Of a DNA stretch of 64,000 bases, positions 15,869 to 24,365 are shown piece by piece. The notes beneath the pieces are model-generated. The model worked only from the letters and a program-made list of their open reading frames with translations. It made no database searches and was not told where the DNA came from. Numbering within the stretch: position 1 is the first letter of the stretch; every line of letters begins with the position of its first letter. This stretch comes from Sediminibacterium sp. TEGAF015 (GTDB lineage: Bacteria; Bacteroidota; Bacteroidia; Chitinophagales; Chitinophagaceae): positions 1,116,501 through 1,180,500 of the forward strand of contig NZ_AP026683.1 of assembly GCF_025997995.1 (NCBI RefSeq), written 5' to 3'. Both the position numbers and the translations under genes were made by a program.

Positions 15869-16975
15869 ATGGACGATTTTTTATTACTAGACGCAATTGA
15901 AAGATACCTCAGTGGCGAAATGAGTGCTGAAGAGCGCAATTATTTCGAAAATCTGAGAAAAACCACTCCGGAGATAGACCAGATGGTGGTGGAACATAAT
16001 ATGTTCCTTCATCAGATTGCGGACTATGCAGCTAATATTCAGATTAAACAAACCCTGCATGAAACGCACCAGCATCTGCTGGAAAGAGGAGACCTGAATG
16101 AAGGAGGGGCTCTTAGTCCAAAAGGAAAAGTAATTCAATTTTGGAATAAGTATAAAAGAGTTACCGCCATTGCAGCATCTGTAGGTGGTGTGATTGCCCT
16201 GTTTATCAGTGGCCTGGCGATGTATTTTTCTACCTCAGTAAATGATCCAAAACTGGAGCAGCTGGGTAAAGACCTGGAAGTAGTAAAGAAGAACCAAGAA
16301 GCTCAGGTAAATATCATCAATGAAGTAACTTCAAAAATACCAACAAACGCAAGATTATTAAGCGGAGGTTCTGGATTCCTGGTAGATCCCAAGGGATACA
16401 TTGTTACCAATGCACATATTTTAAAAGGAACTGGTGCTATTGTTGTAAACAGCAAAGGCGCTGAATTCAAGTCTTCCATTGTATTAATAGACCACGACAA
16501 AGATCTGGCAATTTTAAAAATCAATGATGAAGAATATGAATCTGTAAAATCCATTCCCTACAGCATACAGAAATCCAACTCCTCACTGGGTGAAGAAATT
16601 TTCACACTCGGTTACCCAAGAAATGAAATAGTATATGGAATGGGATACCTAAGTGCTAAAACTGGATTTGACGGGGACTCCCTTTCTTATCAAATTCAGA
16701 TAAGTGCCAATCCTGGTAACTCAGGGGGTCCAGTCTTTAACAAGAATGGAGAAGTGATTGGTGTGCTAAGTACCAGACAGGCTCAGGCAGATGGAGTTGC
16801 TTTTGCAGTAAAGTCTAAGAATATTCATTCTATTATAGAAGACCTGAAAAAATCAGATACGGCTTTCAGAAAAGTAAAACTACCCGCTAAGTCTACACTT
16901 AAAGGAGTGGAAAGAAAAACACAGATTAACAAAGTAGAAGATTGTGTTTTCTTTGTAAAGGCATACACAAAATAA
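15869..16975 (+). CDS. Membrane protein fusing an anti-sigma-like N-terminus to a trypsin-like (S1C/HtrA) protease
   Basis: A 368-residue protein. Residues 1-75 (LDAIERYLSGEMSAEERNYFENL...) resemble the cytoplasmic N-terminus of Bacteroidota anti-sigma factors. One transmembrane segment lies at about 98-120, then a short coiled-coil-like stretch. Residues about 160-330 are a trypsin-like protease with His183 (TNAHI), Asp212 (DKDLAIL) and Ser285 (GNSGGP). No PDZ domain is present. ATG at 15869 is preferred to the in-frame TTG just before it. Sitting next to an ECF sigma factor, it may sequester the sigma factor and sense envelope stress through its periplasmic protease (inference). Confidence 0.82.
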   Translation: MDDFLLLDAIERYLSGEMSAEERNYFENLRKTTPEIDQMVVEHNMFLHQIADYAANIQIKQTLHETHQHLLERGDLNEGGALSPKGKVIQFWNKYKRVTAIAASVGGVIALFISGLAMYFSTSVNDPKLEQLGKDLEVVKKNQEAQVNIINEVTSKIPTNARLLSGGSGFLVDPKGYIVTNAHILKGTGAIVVNSKGAEFKSSIVLIDHDKDLAILKINDEEYESVKSIPYSIQKSNSSLGEEIFTLGYPRNEIVYGMGYLSAKTGFDGDSLSYQIQISANPGNSGGPVFNKNGEVIGVLSTRQAQADGVAFAVKSKNIHSIIEDLKKSDTAFRKVKLPAKSTLKGVERKTQINKVEDCVFFVKAYTK

Positions 16976-17006
16976 AGGGCTTACAAAAGATACTTCAGTA
17001 GTACAT

Positions 17007-17042
17007 ACAAAAATCCCGATCAGCATTGATCGGGATTTTTTA
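17007..17042. terminator. Bidirectional terminator after the sigma/protease pair
   Basis: Perfect 12-bp stem AAATCCCGATCA (17011-17022) / TGATCGGGATTT (17027-17038), GCAT loop, T-run on the plus strand and A-run before it. It lies between convergent genes. Confidence 0.85.
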
Positions 17043-17092
17043 TATATCCATTTCAGAAATGATATTGAAATAACCTCTTAAGACCAGGCAAA

Positions 17093-17992
17093 TTATTTCC
17101 AAAGTGAGGAAGGATACACTTTAGCTTCCACCAAAGCATTAATTGCTGCCTGAACGCCGGGAGCATCTTCTTTATACGTAACCCCGAACCATTGTGCAGA
17201 AGTAGGAAGAACTTTTAAAACACCCTTTCCGGATTGAATAAATTCATTTGCTGCATACGGAATAAAGAATTCAGACTTTAATTCCTGACCCTTTAATTGC
17301 AAAAATTCGGTGAACATGTCTTCACACATATCAATGAAATCAGGTGAAAAACAGAAATAGTTCATACTAACCAGACTATTTCCAGGCAATGGATGCTTAC
17401 CCGTTTCGTCTTCATAGATTATTTCTCCGTTCTCGCGATAGATTTTTGTTCTTTCGTTAATTGCAGTAAGGTTCTGATTAGCATCAGCTGTACAAACACC
17501 TCGGCTTACACTTCCGTTTTCACTTAAGGTTTTCTGCAATTCATAACCTACCAAGGCAAAAGTGGAAGCGTTACACTGGTTATTTAAAAAATCAACGGCC
17601 TTATCAAATGCATCTCTACCATAATAGTCATCTGCATTTATTACAGCAAATGGTTCATTCACCTTTCCTTTGCAGCAAAGTACGGCATGTGCAGTGCCCC
17701 ATGGCTTTGCTCTGTCAACAGGAATAGGATACCCGTTAGTATAAGCCTCAAGGTGCTGGTATACATAGTCAGTAGCAATTTTTCCTGCAAGCTTGGGTTC
17801 AAAAATAGATTTGAATTGTTCTGCAAACTCTTCCCGGATAATGAAAACAACTTTTCCGAATCCAGCTTTGATAGCATCATAAATGGAATAATCCATTATG
17901 GTTTCTCCATCAGGACCAAATGATTGTATTTGTTTCATGCTTCCGTATCTACTGGCCATGCCAGCTGCAAGAATAACTAGGGTAGGTTTCAT
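17093..17992 (-). CDS. NTP_transferase-family nucleotidyltransferase
   Basis: A 299-residue protein with the N-terminal nucleotide-binding motif LVILAAGMASRYGSMKQ, an AKPWGTAHAVLCC motif and VINADDYYG (metal-binding Asp pair), as in sugar-1-phosphate nucleotidyltransferases. It resembles UTP/dTTP-glucose-1-phosphate transferases or nucleotidyltransferases of cell-wall sugar metabolism. Exact sugar specificity cannot be read. It is a stand-alone gene divergent from the ACC deaminase-like gene, with a TAACTTTG promoter element upstream. Confidence 0.82.
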   Translation of the reverse strand: MKPTLVILAAGMASRYGSMKQIQSFGPDGETIMDYSIYDAIKAGFGKVVFIIREEFAEQFKSIFEPKLAGKIATDYVYQHLEAYTNGYPIPVDRAKPWGTAHAVLCCKGKVNEPFAVINADDYYGRDAFDKAVDFLNNQCNASTFALVGYELQKTLSENGSVSRGVCTADANQNLTAINERTKIYRENGEIIYEDETGKHPLPGNSLVSMNYFCFSPDFIDMCEDMFTEFLQLKGQELKSEFFIPYAANEFIQSGKGVLKVLPTSAQWFGVTYKEDAPGVQAAINALVEAKVYPSSLWK

Positions 17993-18009
17993 AGTTTTAT
18001 TTTACAATT

Positions 18010-18017
18010 CAAAGTTA
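18010..18017 (-). promoter_or_regulatory. Promoter -7 element of the nucleotidyltransferase gene
   Basis: Minus-strand TAACTTTG fits TAnnTTTG, 17 nt before the ATG at 17992. A TTG 18 nt further upstream is a possible -33 element. Confidence 0.5.
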
Positions 18018-18049
18018 AAACAATTAACATTGCAACAATTCATCATAAT

Positions 18050-18934
18050 ATGATTCCTGACATAAATCATATACGATTGGACAGATTTCCTGCTAAAAAA
18101 GGCAACGACGTTCTATTGTCTGTACTAAGAACCGATTTAATCCACCCGGTTATCAGTGGCAATAAATGGTTTAAACTTCATTTCTACCTGGCTGATGCGT
18201 TAAAAAAGGGGTATAAAACGGTTGCCAGCTTTGGTGGCGCTTATTCCAACCATATTGTTGCTTTGGCAGCAGCAGCTAAACTGAGTGGACTGAAATCAAT
18301 AGGCATCATCAGAGGCGAAGGAGGCAACTCTCCCACTTTATTGGAAGCAGAACAGTGGGGGATGAAAATCAGACATGTATCCAGAGAAACTTATAAAGAA
18401 AGAGCACATATAATAGCTTCTTTTCCTGACCAGGAAGAGATCTATTGGGTTGATGAAGGAGGCTATGGTATCCTGGGAGCAAAAGGCGCATCGGCTATTT
18501 TATCTGTAAAAGACTGTAGCGAATTTAGTCATATTTTATGCGCTTGCGGAACAGGAACAATGACTGCCGGATTAATCATGGGAGCCAATGAAAATCAGAA
18601 AATAATCGGGATCAGCGTTTTAAAAAACAATACAGCCTTAGAGGAAAGCATTGCCAAACTATTGCCCGAAACACTGCACAAGCGTATTGAATGTATACAT
18701 GAATATCATTTTGGCGGTTATGCCAAACATCCCGGAGTGCTCACAGATTATATGAATGATGTATTCCTTAGAACCGGTATCCCTACAGATATTGTATACA
18801 CCTCCAAACTATTCTACGCAGTTGAAGATTTGATTGAAAAGGAATATTTTAGGAAAGGAACAAATGTATTGCTTATTCACAGCGGCGGTTTACAAGGCAA
18901 CAGAAGCCTATCCAAAAACACCCTCTGCTTCTAG
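18050..18934 (+). CDS. 1-aminocyclopropane-1-carboxylate deaminase / D-cysteine desulfhydrase family protein
   Basis: A 294-residue fold-type II PLP enzyme. GNKWFKLHFYLADAL carries the probable PLP lysine, followed by FGGAYSNHIVALAAAAKLSGLK and a glycine-rich phosphate-binding stretch ACGTGTMTAGLIMG, then HSGGLQG near the C-terminus. Family members deaminate ACC or desulfhydrate D-cysteine, and the sequence alone does not tell which. It is slightly shorter than the typical 320-340 residues. Confidence 0.85.
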   Translation: MIPDINHIRLDRFPAKKGNDVLLSVLRTDLIHPVISGNKWFKLHFYLADALKKGYKTVASFGGAYSNHIVALAAAAKLSGLKSIGIIRGEGGNSPTLLEAEQWGMKIRHVSRETYKERAHIIASFPDQEEIYWVDEGGYGILGAKGASAILSVKDCSEFSHILCACGTGTMTAGLIMGANENQKIIGISVLKNNTALEESIAKLLPETLHKRIECIHEYHFGGYAKHPGVLTDYMNDVFLRTGIPTDIVYTSKLFYAVEDLIEKEYFRKGTNVLLIHSGGLQGNRSLSKNTLCF

Positions 18935-18945
18935 CCAGTTCATTT

Positions 18946-18953
18946 TATATTTG
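18946..18953 (+). promoter_or_regulatory. Promoter -7-like element before the secreted 167-residue protein
   Basis: TATATTTG matches TAnnTTTG and lies 7 nt before the ATG at 18961, within the 26-nt gap after the previous gene. No clear -33 element. Confidence 0.4.
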
Positions 18954-18960
18954 CTATCGT

Positions 18961-19464
18961 ATGAAAGTCTTGTTTGTTTTATTCACCTTACTTTTCTGGG
19001 AACAAACAGCGTTGGCACAAAAAAAAGTCAGCTCAAAACGCAATTCCGGTTCCCAGACACAAAAGATTTTACTGGATAATAAACTCTATAAAGAACTGGG
19101 TCAAAAGGATTACCAGAAATTCAAAGACTCCATATTCAAATTCACAAAAGATAGTTTAAGCAGAATTAACAAAAACACAGTTGTGTACTTTATTGCTAAA
19201 CCAGAAACCCTTGCTGAAACCTGGATACCGTCGCAGTTCGTATATACCAATCATTTAGGCAACCTGGTAATCAATTTGAACAATACCCAGCACAAAAGAT
19301 ACAGCCTTCTGATATACAGCGGTATGAAATTAATGTTGAATCTCACCAATATTCAAGAAGACAAAATCATTCTGGACAAAAGTAATTTTTACCATAGCGG
19401 ATGGTACCAGTTTGAATTATACTGTGATGGCATTTTATTGGAAAAAAATAAATTCCTGCTATAA
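18961..19464 (+). CDS. Secreted protein of unknown function
   Basis: A 167-residue protein with signal peptide MKVLFVLFTLLFWEQTALAQ and a basic segment after cleavage (KKKVSSKRNSGS). The rest is rich in aromatic and beta-forming residues (YRLL.., VIYSGMKLMLNLTNIQ, FYHSGWYQFELYCDG). No known motif was recognised. It starts 26 nt after the ACC deaminase-like gene and may share or have its own promoter. Function unknown. Confidence 0.7.
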   Translation: MKVLFVLFTLLFWEQTALAQKKVSSKRNSGSQTQKILLDNKLYKELGQKDYQKFKDSIFKFTKDSLSRINKNTVVYFIAKPETLAETWIPSQFVYTNHLGNLVINLNNTQHKRYSLLIYSGMKLMLNLTNIQEDKIILDKSNFYHSGWYQFELYCDGILLEKNKFLL

Positions 19465-19491
19465 TAGTAGCTATATTTAATACAAATAAAC

Positions 19492-20208
19492 CTAAATCAA
19501 CTTACAGTCGAACAAGGCCTCGAAATGTTTTTTTACACGGTATTTTACTTCCCCCATATCCACTACCCTACCTAGTTCCTGTGCAAGAGAAGTAACCTGT
19601 TTATTCTGAATACCACAAGGAACAATATGATTGAAATAACTTAAATCGGTATTCACATTAAACGCAAACCCGTGCATGGTAATCCATCTGCTGCATTTGA
19701 TGCCCATGGCACATATTTTTCTTTCTTTCCCCTTTAAGTGCGCATCTAACCAAACACCGGTTTCGCCTACACTTCTCTCTCCTTTTAATCCATAATCGGC
19801 TAGTGTTTTTATAAATACCTCTTCTAGAGTTCTTAAATACCAGCCCAGGTCTGTTTTAAATCTTTCAAGATCTAAAATGGGATATCCTACCAACTGACCA
19901 GGTCCGTGAAATGTAATGTCTCCACCTCTATTGATATGAAAATATTCAATACCCTTCTTAATTCTATCTGATTCGGATATCAGAACATGTTCTTCCTTAC
20001 CGTTTTTACCCAAAGTATAAACGGGGGGGTGTTCTACAAATAAGAGATGATGGATGGTAGGAATTTGGTCAGGCCTTGTGTTGGCAGCGTCCCCGAACTT
20101 AAAATTCATTTTAATATCGGCATTTGCTTTCAACAACTTCTCCTGGCTATCCCAGACATCTTTATAAGACTTTACCCCCAAATCTTCAAATAGGACTTCT
20201 TGCAGCAT
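19492..20208 (-). CDS. lipB: Octanoyl-[acyl-carrier protein]:protein N-octanoyltransferase
   Basis: A 238-residue LipB, which transfers octanoate from ACP to lipoyl domains of 2-oxoacid dehydrogenases and the glycine cleavage H protein. Signatures are RGGDITFHGPGQLVGYPILDL, GIKCSRWITMHGFAFNVN (with the conserved Lys) and the catalytic Cys in IVPCGIQNKQVTSL. It is divergent from rluD, with a 28-nt gap that must hold both promoters. It works on substrates such as the complex whose E1-beta is encoded at 42068-43054. Confidence 0.94.
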   Translation of the reverse strand: MLQEVLFEDLGVKSYKDVWDSQEKLLKANADIKMNFKFGDAANTRPDQIPTIHHLLFVEHPPVYTLGKNGKEEHVLISESDRIKKGIEYFHINRGGDITFHGPGQLVGYPILDLERFKTDLGWYLRTLEEVFIKTLADYGLKGERSVGETGVWLDAHLKGKERKICAMGIKCSRWITMHGFAFNVNTDLSYFNHIVPCGIQNKQVTSLAQELGRVVDMGEVKYRVKKHFEALFDCKLI

Positions 20209-20212
20209 ACCG

Positions 20213-20220
20213 CAAAAATA
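20213..20220 (-). promoter_or_regulatory. Promoter -7 element of lipB, 4 nt from the start codon
   Basis: Minus-strand TATTTTTG (TAnnTTTG) is separated from the lipB ATG by only CGGT, so the transcript would be leaderless or nearly so. Confidence 0.55.
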
Positions 20221-20224
20221 AAGC

Positions 20225-20232
20225 TAATTTTG
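20225..20232 (+). promoter_or_regulatory. Promoter -7 element of rluD, 4 nt from the start codon
   Basis: TAATTTTG (TAnnTTTG) is followed by CCCT and the rluD ATG. A TTG at 20200-20202 lies 22 nt upstream, within the spacing seen in Flavobacteriia-type promoters. It is only 4 nt from the opposing lipB element. Confidence 0.58.
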
Positions 20233-20236
20233 CCCT

Positions 20237-21274
20237 ATGCACGTAGATACCGAATTAATTTCAGAAGAACAGTCTGATGCATTATACGAACGAAAAGTCT
20301 TTGTAGTAGACAAAGGCCAGGAACCCTACAGAATTGACAAATGGGTGCAAATGCACATGGAAGGTGCCACTCGAAACAAAGTACAACAGGGCATTGAAGC
20401 TGGATTTTTAACTGTAAATGGCAAAACAGTCAAAAGCAATTACAAAATAAAACCAGGGGATGAAATTGTACTGATGAGTCTGGTGAATCCGGAACATACT
20501 GTTTTAAAAGAAGAACCCATCCCCTTGAATATTGTATACGAAGACGATGCATTAATGGTGATTAATAAGCCGGCTAATATGGTAGTTCACCCCGGTGTAG
20601 GTAATTTTAGTGGCACACTTTTAAATGGCGTAGCTTTTTATTTGCGCCAGCAAAATCCGAATCTAAATGAGGAAAGTTTACCCAGATTCGGCTTGGTTCA
20701 TCGCATAGATAAAAATACAACCGGATTGATTGTATTGGCAAAGACAGGAGAAGCTGCTGCACATCTTGCCAAACAGTTTTTCAATCACACCGTTAGCAGA
20801 AAATATACGGCTTTGGTCTGGGGAAATGTAGAAGCAGAGGAAGGAACTATCAATGCACATATTGCCCGTCATAAACAACATAGAAAAATGTTTGACGCCT
20901 ATCCCGAAGGAGAAACGGGCAAACATGCGATTACGCATTATAAAGTTTTGGAAAAATTCAATTATGTAACATTGGTAGAATGCCAGCTCGAAACTGGCAG
21001 AACACACCAGATTCGGGTACATATGAAGCATATTGGACACACACTGTTCAACGACTTTGAATATGGCGGAGATAAAATTTTAAAAGGAACTATTTATACA
21101 AAATACAAGCAGTTTGTAGACAACTGCTTCGAAATTTGTCCCAGATGCGCTTTACATGCCACCACACTGGGCTTTATTCATCCGGTAACTGGTAAGGAAA
21201 TATTTTTTGAAACAGAGCTACCGCAGGATATGAAGCAGGTAATTGAGAAATGGAGGGCATACAGTAAGGTTTAA
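20237..21274 (+). CDS. rluD: RluA-family 23S rRNA pseudouridine synthase (RluD-like)
   Basis: A 345-residue protein with an N-terminal S4 RNA-binding domain (about 35-95: RIDKWVQMHMEGATRNKVQQGIEAGFLTVNG) and a C-terminal RluA catalytic domain. The catalytic Asp is in GLVHRIDKNTTGLIVLAKT, and LETGRTHQIRVHMKHIGH is also typical. It isomerises uridines in the large ribosomal RNA. Assignment to RluD rather than RluC rests on overall layout and is less certain than the family. Confidence 0.9.
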   Translation: MHVDTELISEEQSDALYERKVFVVDKGQEPYRIDKWVQMHMEGATRNKVQQGIEAGFLTVNGKTVKSNYKIKPGDEIVLMSLVNPEHTVLKEEPIPLNIVYEDDALMVINKPANMVVHPGVGNFSGTLLNGVAFYLRQQNPNLNEESLPRFGLVHRIDKNTTGLIVLAKTGEAAAHLAKQFFNHTVSRKYTALVWGNVEAEEGTINAHIARHKQHRKMFDAYPEGETGKHAITHYKVLEKFNYVTLVECQLETGRTHQIRVHMKHIGHTLFNDFEYGGDKILKGTIYTKYKQFVDNCFEICPRCALHATTLGFIHPVTGKEIFFETELPQDMKQVIEKWRAYSKV

Positions 21275-21391
21275 CATTTTCTTAGCAGCTGGCTCATTGA
21301 ACAATAGCTTAATGCATTGATAAATAAAAACGGAAGCTGAAAAAAATCCGTAGTATTACGCAAATTTGTACGAAGAGAAAATTGACATTAC

Positions 21392-23062
21392 ATGATTCGC
21401 GGAAATGTGCTTGCCATTCTAATAGGAATGGGTTTTACCTATTCTTCAATTGCTCAAACGGAGACTCCCAAAGGCTGGCATCTGATGGATTTAGAAACCA
21501 ATCAGTTGCATGGAATCAGCTTAAAAAAAGCCTATGATTTATTGCAGCAAAAAAATAAAAAATCACAGACAGTAATTGTAGCTGTACTTGACTCTGGTGT
21601 TGACACTACACATGAAGACCTGAAAGAAATACTGTGGAAGAATCCCAAAGAGATTCCTGGCAATGGTATTGATGATGATAAAAACGGCTACATTGATGAT
21701 GTATTTGGATGGAATTTTTTAGGGGGGAAAAATGGCAAAAGTCTTAAAAAGGCAGGTGACGAAAGAGCACGTGTATACCATAGATGGAAAGATCAGTTTT
21801 TGGGGAAGTCCATTGATACTTCGCAATTAGCCCCTCAGCAAAAACTGAATTACAAAATGTGGCTAAAAGCCGCTGGAGAATTGAATTTCAGTCAGGAAGA
21901 AATGACTGAACTAATGTTTATAGAAGTAACAGCAAAAGCACTGAGAAGACACGATAAGGTTTTAAGGCTGGAAATGGGGGTAGATGAATATAGCTGTGAA
22001 AAGTTGGAAAAATTTGAACCAATCACTAAATCCGGTAAAGACGCCAAACTGGGATTCTTAACAGTAATGAAAATGCTGCAAATGGATCCCGAAGAGAAAA
22101 ATACACTTGCACTGAAAGAGCTGGATGAATATATTGAAGGAAAAAAAGCGGCTTTTGAATCCAGAGAAGTGGCGCCTCATAACTACAGAGCAGAAATTGT
22201 TGGCGATAATTATTTTGACTTCAATGATCGTTTTTACGGGAACAATGATGTGATGGGGCCAGGTCCTACACACGGGACACATGTATCTGGTATAATTGCG
22301 GCAAAAAGAAACAACAATATCGGAGTTGATGGAGTTGCAGACCAGGTTAAACTAATGACTTTGCGAATAGTCCCGGATGGTGACGAATACGATAAAGATG
22401 TTGCATTGGCAATCAGGTATGCAGTAGACAATGGCGCTAAAATCATCAACATGAGTTTTGGCAAATCCTTCTCTCCAGAAAAACCATGGGTCGACAGTGC
22501 TATCAGGTATGCAGAACAAAGAGATGTTTTACTTATTCATGCTTCCGGTAACGATGCAGAAAATATTGATTCCGTAGAAAACTTTCCTAACCCATGGCTG
22601 ACTCCCTGGAAAACATTTGCGAAGAACTATATTACTGTAGGAGCCAGCAGCGACTTAAGCATAGGACCAAGTATAGCTGCAGATTTCAGTAGTTACGGAA
22701 AAACACAGGTAGATTTATTTGCACCCGGCGTTAAAATTTATTCAACCACACCCGGAGGAAATAACTATGGAAATTTAAAGGGTACTAGTATGGCAACACC
22801 AATTGTTACCGGTATTGCAGCAATTTTAAAGTCCTATTTTCCACAACTCACAGCTACCGAAATTAAAAGCATCATAGAACAATCTGTCATTAAACCAGAC
22901 GCTTCCATTGCCTGCATTAAACCAGGATCAGAAATGGAAAAAGTTCCTTTTGAGTATTTGTCAAAAACAGGAGGTATTGCAAACGCATATAATGCTGTAA
23001 AAACAGCATTGGAATACAAACCTGTTATTGCTGTAAAAAACGCTAACGCTTCAAAAAAATAA
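21392..23062 (+). CDS. Secreted S8 subtilisin-like serine protease
   Basis: A 556-residue protein with signal peptide (MIRGNVLAILIGMGFTYSSIAQ). The triad is Asp67 in AVLDSGVDTTHEDL, His in GPTHGTHVSGIIAAKR (about residue 295) and Ser in LKGTSMATPIVTG (about 470), with oxyanion Asn in HASGNDAEN. About 200 residues are inserted between Asp and His, mostly helical and charged, which is long for the family. No type IX sorting domain is visible at the C-terminus (ends VKNANASKK). It is followed by the DinB-fold gene after 1 nt. Confidence 0.9.
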   Translation: MIRGNVLAILIGMGFTYSSIAQTETPKGWHLMDLETNQLHGISLKKAYDLLQQKNKKSQTVIVAVLDSGVDTTHEDLKEILWKNPKEIPGNGIDDDKNGYIDDVFGWNFLGGKNGKSLKKAGDERARVYHRWKDQFLGKSIDTSQLAPQQKLNYKMWLKAAGELNFSQEEMTELMFIEVTAKALRRHDKVLRLEMGVDEYSCEKLEKFEPITKSGKDAKLGFLTVMKMLQMDPEEKNTLALKELDEYIEGKKAAFESREVAPHNYRAEIVGDNYFDFNDRFYGNNDVMGPGPTHGTHVSGIIAAKRNNNIGVDGVADQVKLMTLRIVPDGDEYDKDVALAIRYAVDNGAKIINMSFGKSFSPEKPWVDSAIRYAEQRDVLLIHASGNDAENIDSVENFPNPWLTPWKTFAKNYITVGASSDLSIGPSIAADFSSYGKTQVDLFAPGVKIYSTTPGGNNYGNLKGTSMATPIVTGIAAILKSYFPQLTATEIKSIIEQSVIKPDASIACIKPGSEMEKVPFEYLSKTGGIANAYNAVKTALEYKPVIAVKNANASKK

Positions 23063-23063
23063 A

Positions 23064-23573
23064 ATGGCTAAACCTTTACCAGGAGATTATCCCTCCTACT
23101 TTAGCGGCTATATTCAGAAAGTAGAGCAGGATACTATTCCCGAATTGGTGAATACCCTGTCTCACCCTTTAACTTATTTCTTTTTGAATTTACCGGAAGA
23201 AAAAGCAACATACAGTTATGCAGCTGATAAATGGACTTTAAAAGACATGCTTCAGCACATTATTGATACGGAAAGAATTATGCAGTATCGTCTATTGCGG
23301 GTAGCAAGGAATGACAAGACTCCGTTACCAGGTTTCGACGAAAACCAATATGCAACCTCTGCTGATGCCAACAAAAGATCCTTTGTTGAACTAAAAGAAG
23401 AATTTAAATCTTTAAGAAAATCTACTGATTTATTGCTGAAATCATTAGATGAAACACAACTACAGCATATCGGAAATGCCAGCAATCATCCTGTAACGGC
23501 TAATGCAATTGCCTTTATTATTTTCGGACACCTGCTGCATCATAAACAAATTATCGAAGAAAGATATTTATAA
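23064..23573 (+). CDS. DinB-family (DUF664-like) metal-binding four-helix protein
   Basis: A 169-residue protein with the DinB helical layout. WTLKDMLQHIIDTERIMQYRLLRVAR and a C-terminal IFGHLLHHKQIIEERYL provide the histidines expected for a divalent metal site. Family members include thiol-dependent S-transferases using bacillithiol or mycothiol. Since bshC lies at 32559-34160 in this window, a bacillithiol-linked role is possible but unproven. The gene follows the subtilisin gene by 1 nt and precedes a strong terminator. Confidence 0.82.
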   Translation: MAKPLPGDYPSYFSGYIQKVEQDTIPELVNTLSHPLTYFFLNLPEEKATYSYAADKWTLKDMLQHIIDTERIMQYRLLRVARNDKTPLPGFDENQYATSADANKRSFVELKEEFKSLRKSTDLLLKSLDETQLQHIGNASNHPVTANAIAFIIFGHLLHHKQIIEERYL

Positions 23574-23612
23574 CTTTTCTAAGAACTATCAAGACAGTTA
23601 CAAAAACAAAAA

Positions 23613-23645
23613 CAAAAACCCGGATCAGACTGATCCGGGTTTTTC
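23613..23645. terminator. Terminator between the DinB-fold gene and yceI
   Basis: Perfect 13-bp stem AAAACCCGGATCA (23615-23627) / TGATCCGGGTTTT (23631-23643) with a GAC loop. T- and A-runs on either side make it usable by both convergent genes. Confidence 0.85.
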
Positions 23646-23677
23646 ACATAATCTTTTACACGTGGGGGGAAATGCGT

Positions 23678-24250
23678 TTATTTAGTAGCAAATAAGTGTA
23701 CCGCTACCTGTACATCTTTAGCAATATTTCCTATTCCGTAATTAATACCAAATAAAGTTCTGTCCATAGAGAAGAATGCTTCAGCAAACAATCCCTTTTC
23801 ATCAGCACTTCTGATAGCAGCATTGAAACTAACTGGTAAACTTGCACCTTTTAAATTTAAAGTTCCGCTGATGGTTGCGTTGTTCTCATCAGCATAGGTT
23901 ACATTGCTGATTTTGTAAGTAGCTTCACCGTACTTAGCTACATCAAAGAAATCACCAGTTTTTAAGTGACCTTCCAACTTTGCGCCTGCACCGTCAGTTA
24001 CTTTTAAATTTGCCAAATCAATTACAAACTCACCGCCGGTTACTTTGCCATTATTCACCTGAACTGCTCCGCTCTTTACAGTAAAATATCCGGTATGAAA
24101 ATCATTTTTCTTAGAGCCAACCCAGTCAACTCGGCTTTTACCAGCTTCCACTTTGTAAGTAACTACATCCATTGTTTTATTCACTGTAGTAAATGAATAA
24201 ATACCCGCTAAAAAAGCTGTACCTAACAGCGCTAATGCAATTTTTTTCAT
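23678..24250 (-). CDS. YceI-family periplasmic protein
   Basis: A 190-residue lipocalin-like YceI protein with signal peptide (MKKIALALLGTAFLAGIYSF). Core signatures are YKVEAGKSRVDWVGSKKNDFHTGYF, FVIDLANLKVTD, LKTGDFFDVAKYGEATYKISNV and a C-terminal DRTLFGINYG. The family binds polyisoprenoids in structural studies; the physiological role is unsettled. Divergent from sucC across a roughly 115-nt gap. Confidence 0.9.
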   Translation of the reverse strand: MKKIALALLGTAFLAGIYSFTTVNKTMDVVTYKVEAGKSRVDWVGSKKNDFHTGYFTVKSGAVQVNNGKVTGGEFVIDLANLKVTDGAGAKLEGHLKTGDFFDVAKYGEATYKISNVTYADENNATISGTLNLKGASLPVSFNAAIRSADEKGLFAEAFFSMDRTLFGINYGIGNIAKDVQVAVHLFATK

Positions 24251-24365
24251 GTTGATTTTGTTTAATGTTTCAAAATTAGTGAAATTTAATGTTACAACAA
24301 CAAATTTTTTAAAAGGTTTAAAATCTGCATGTTGGATTATCTTATCTTCGCAAAAATTGTTCCAT

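Noticed and set aside
24249..24365. Upstream extension of sucC
   Set aside because: The family starts at MNLHEYQ; the extra 39 codons overlap the yceI promoter region and resemble no known targeting sequence.
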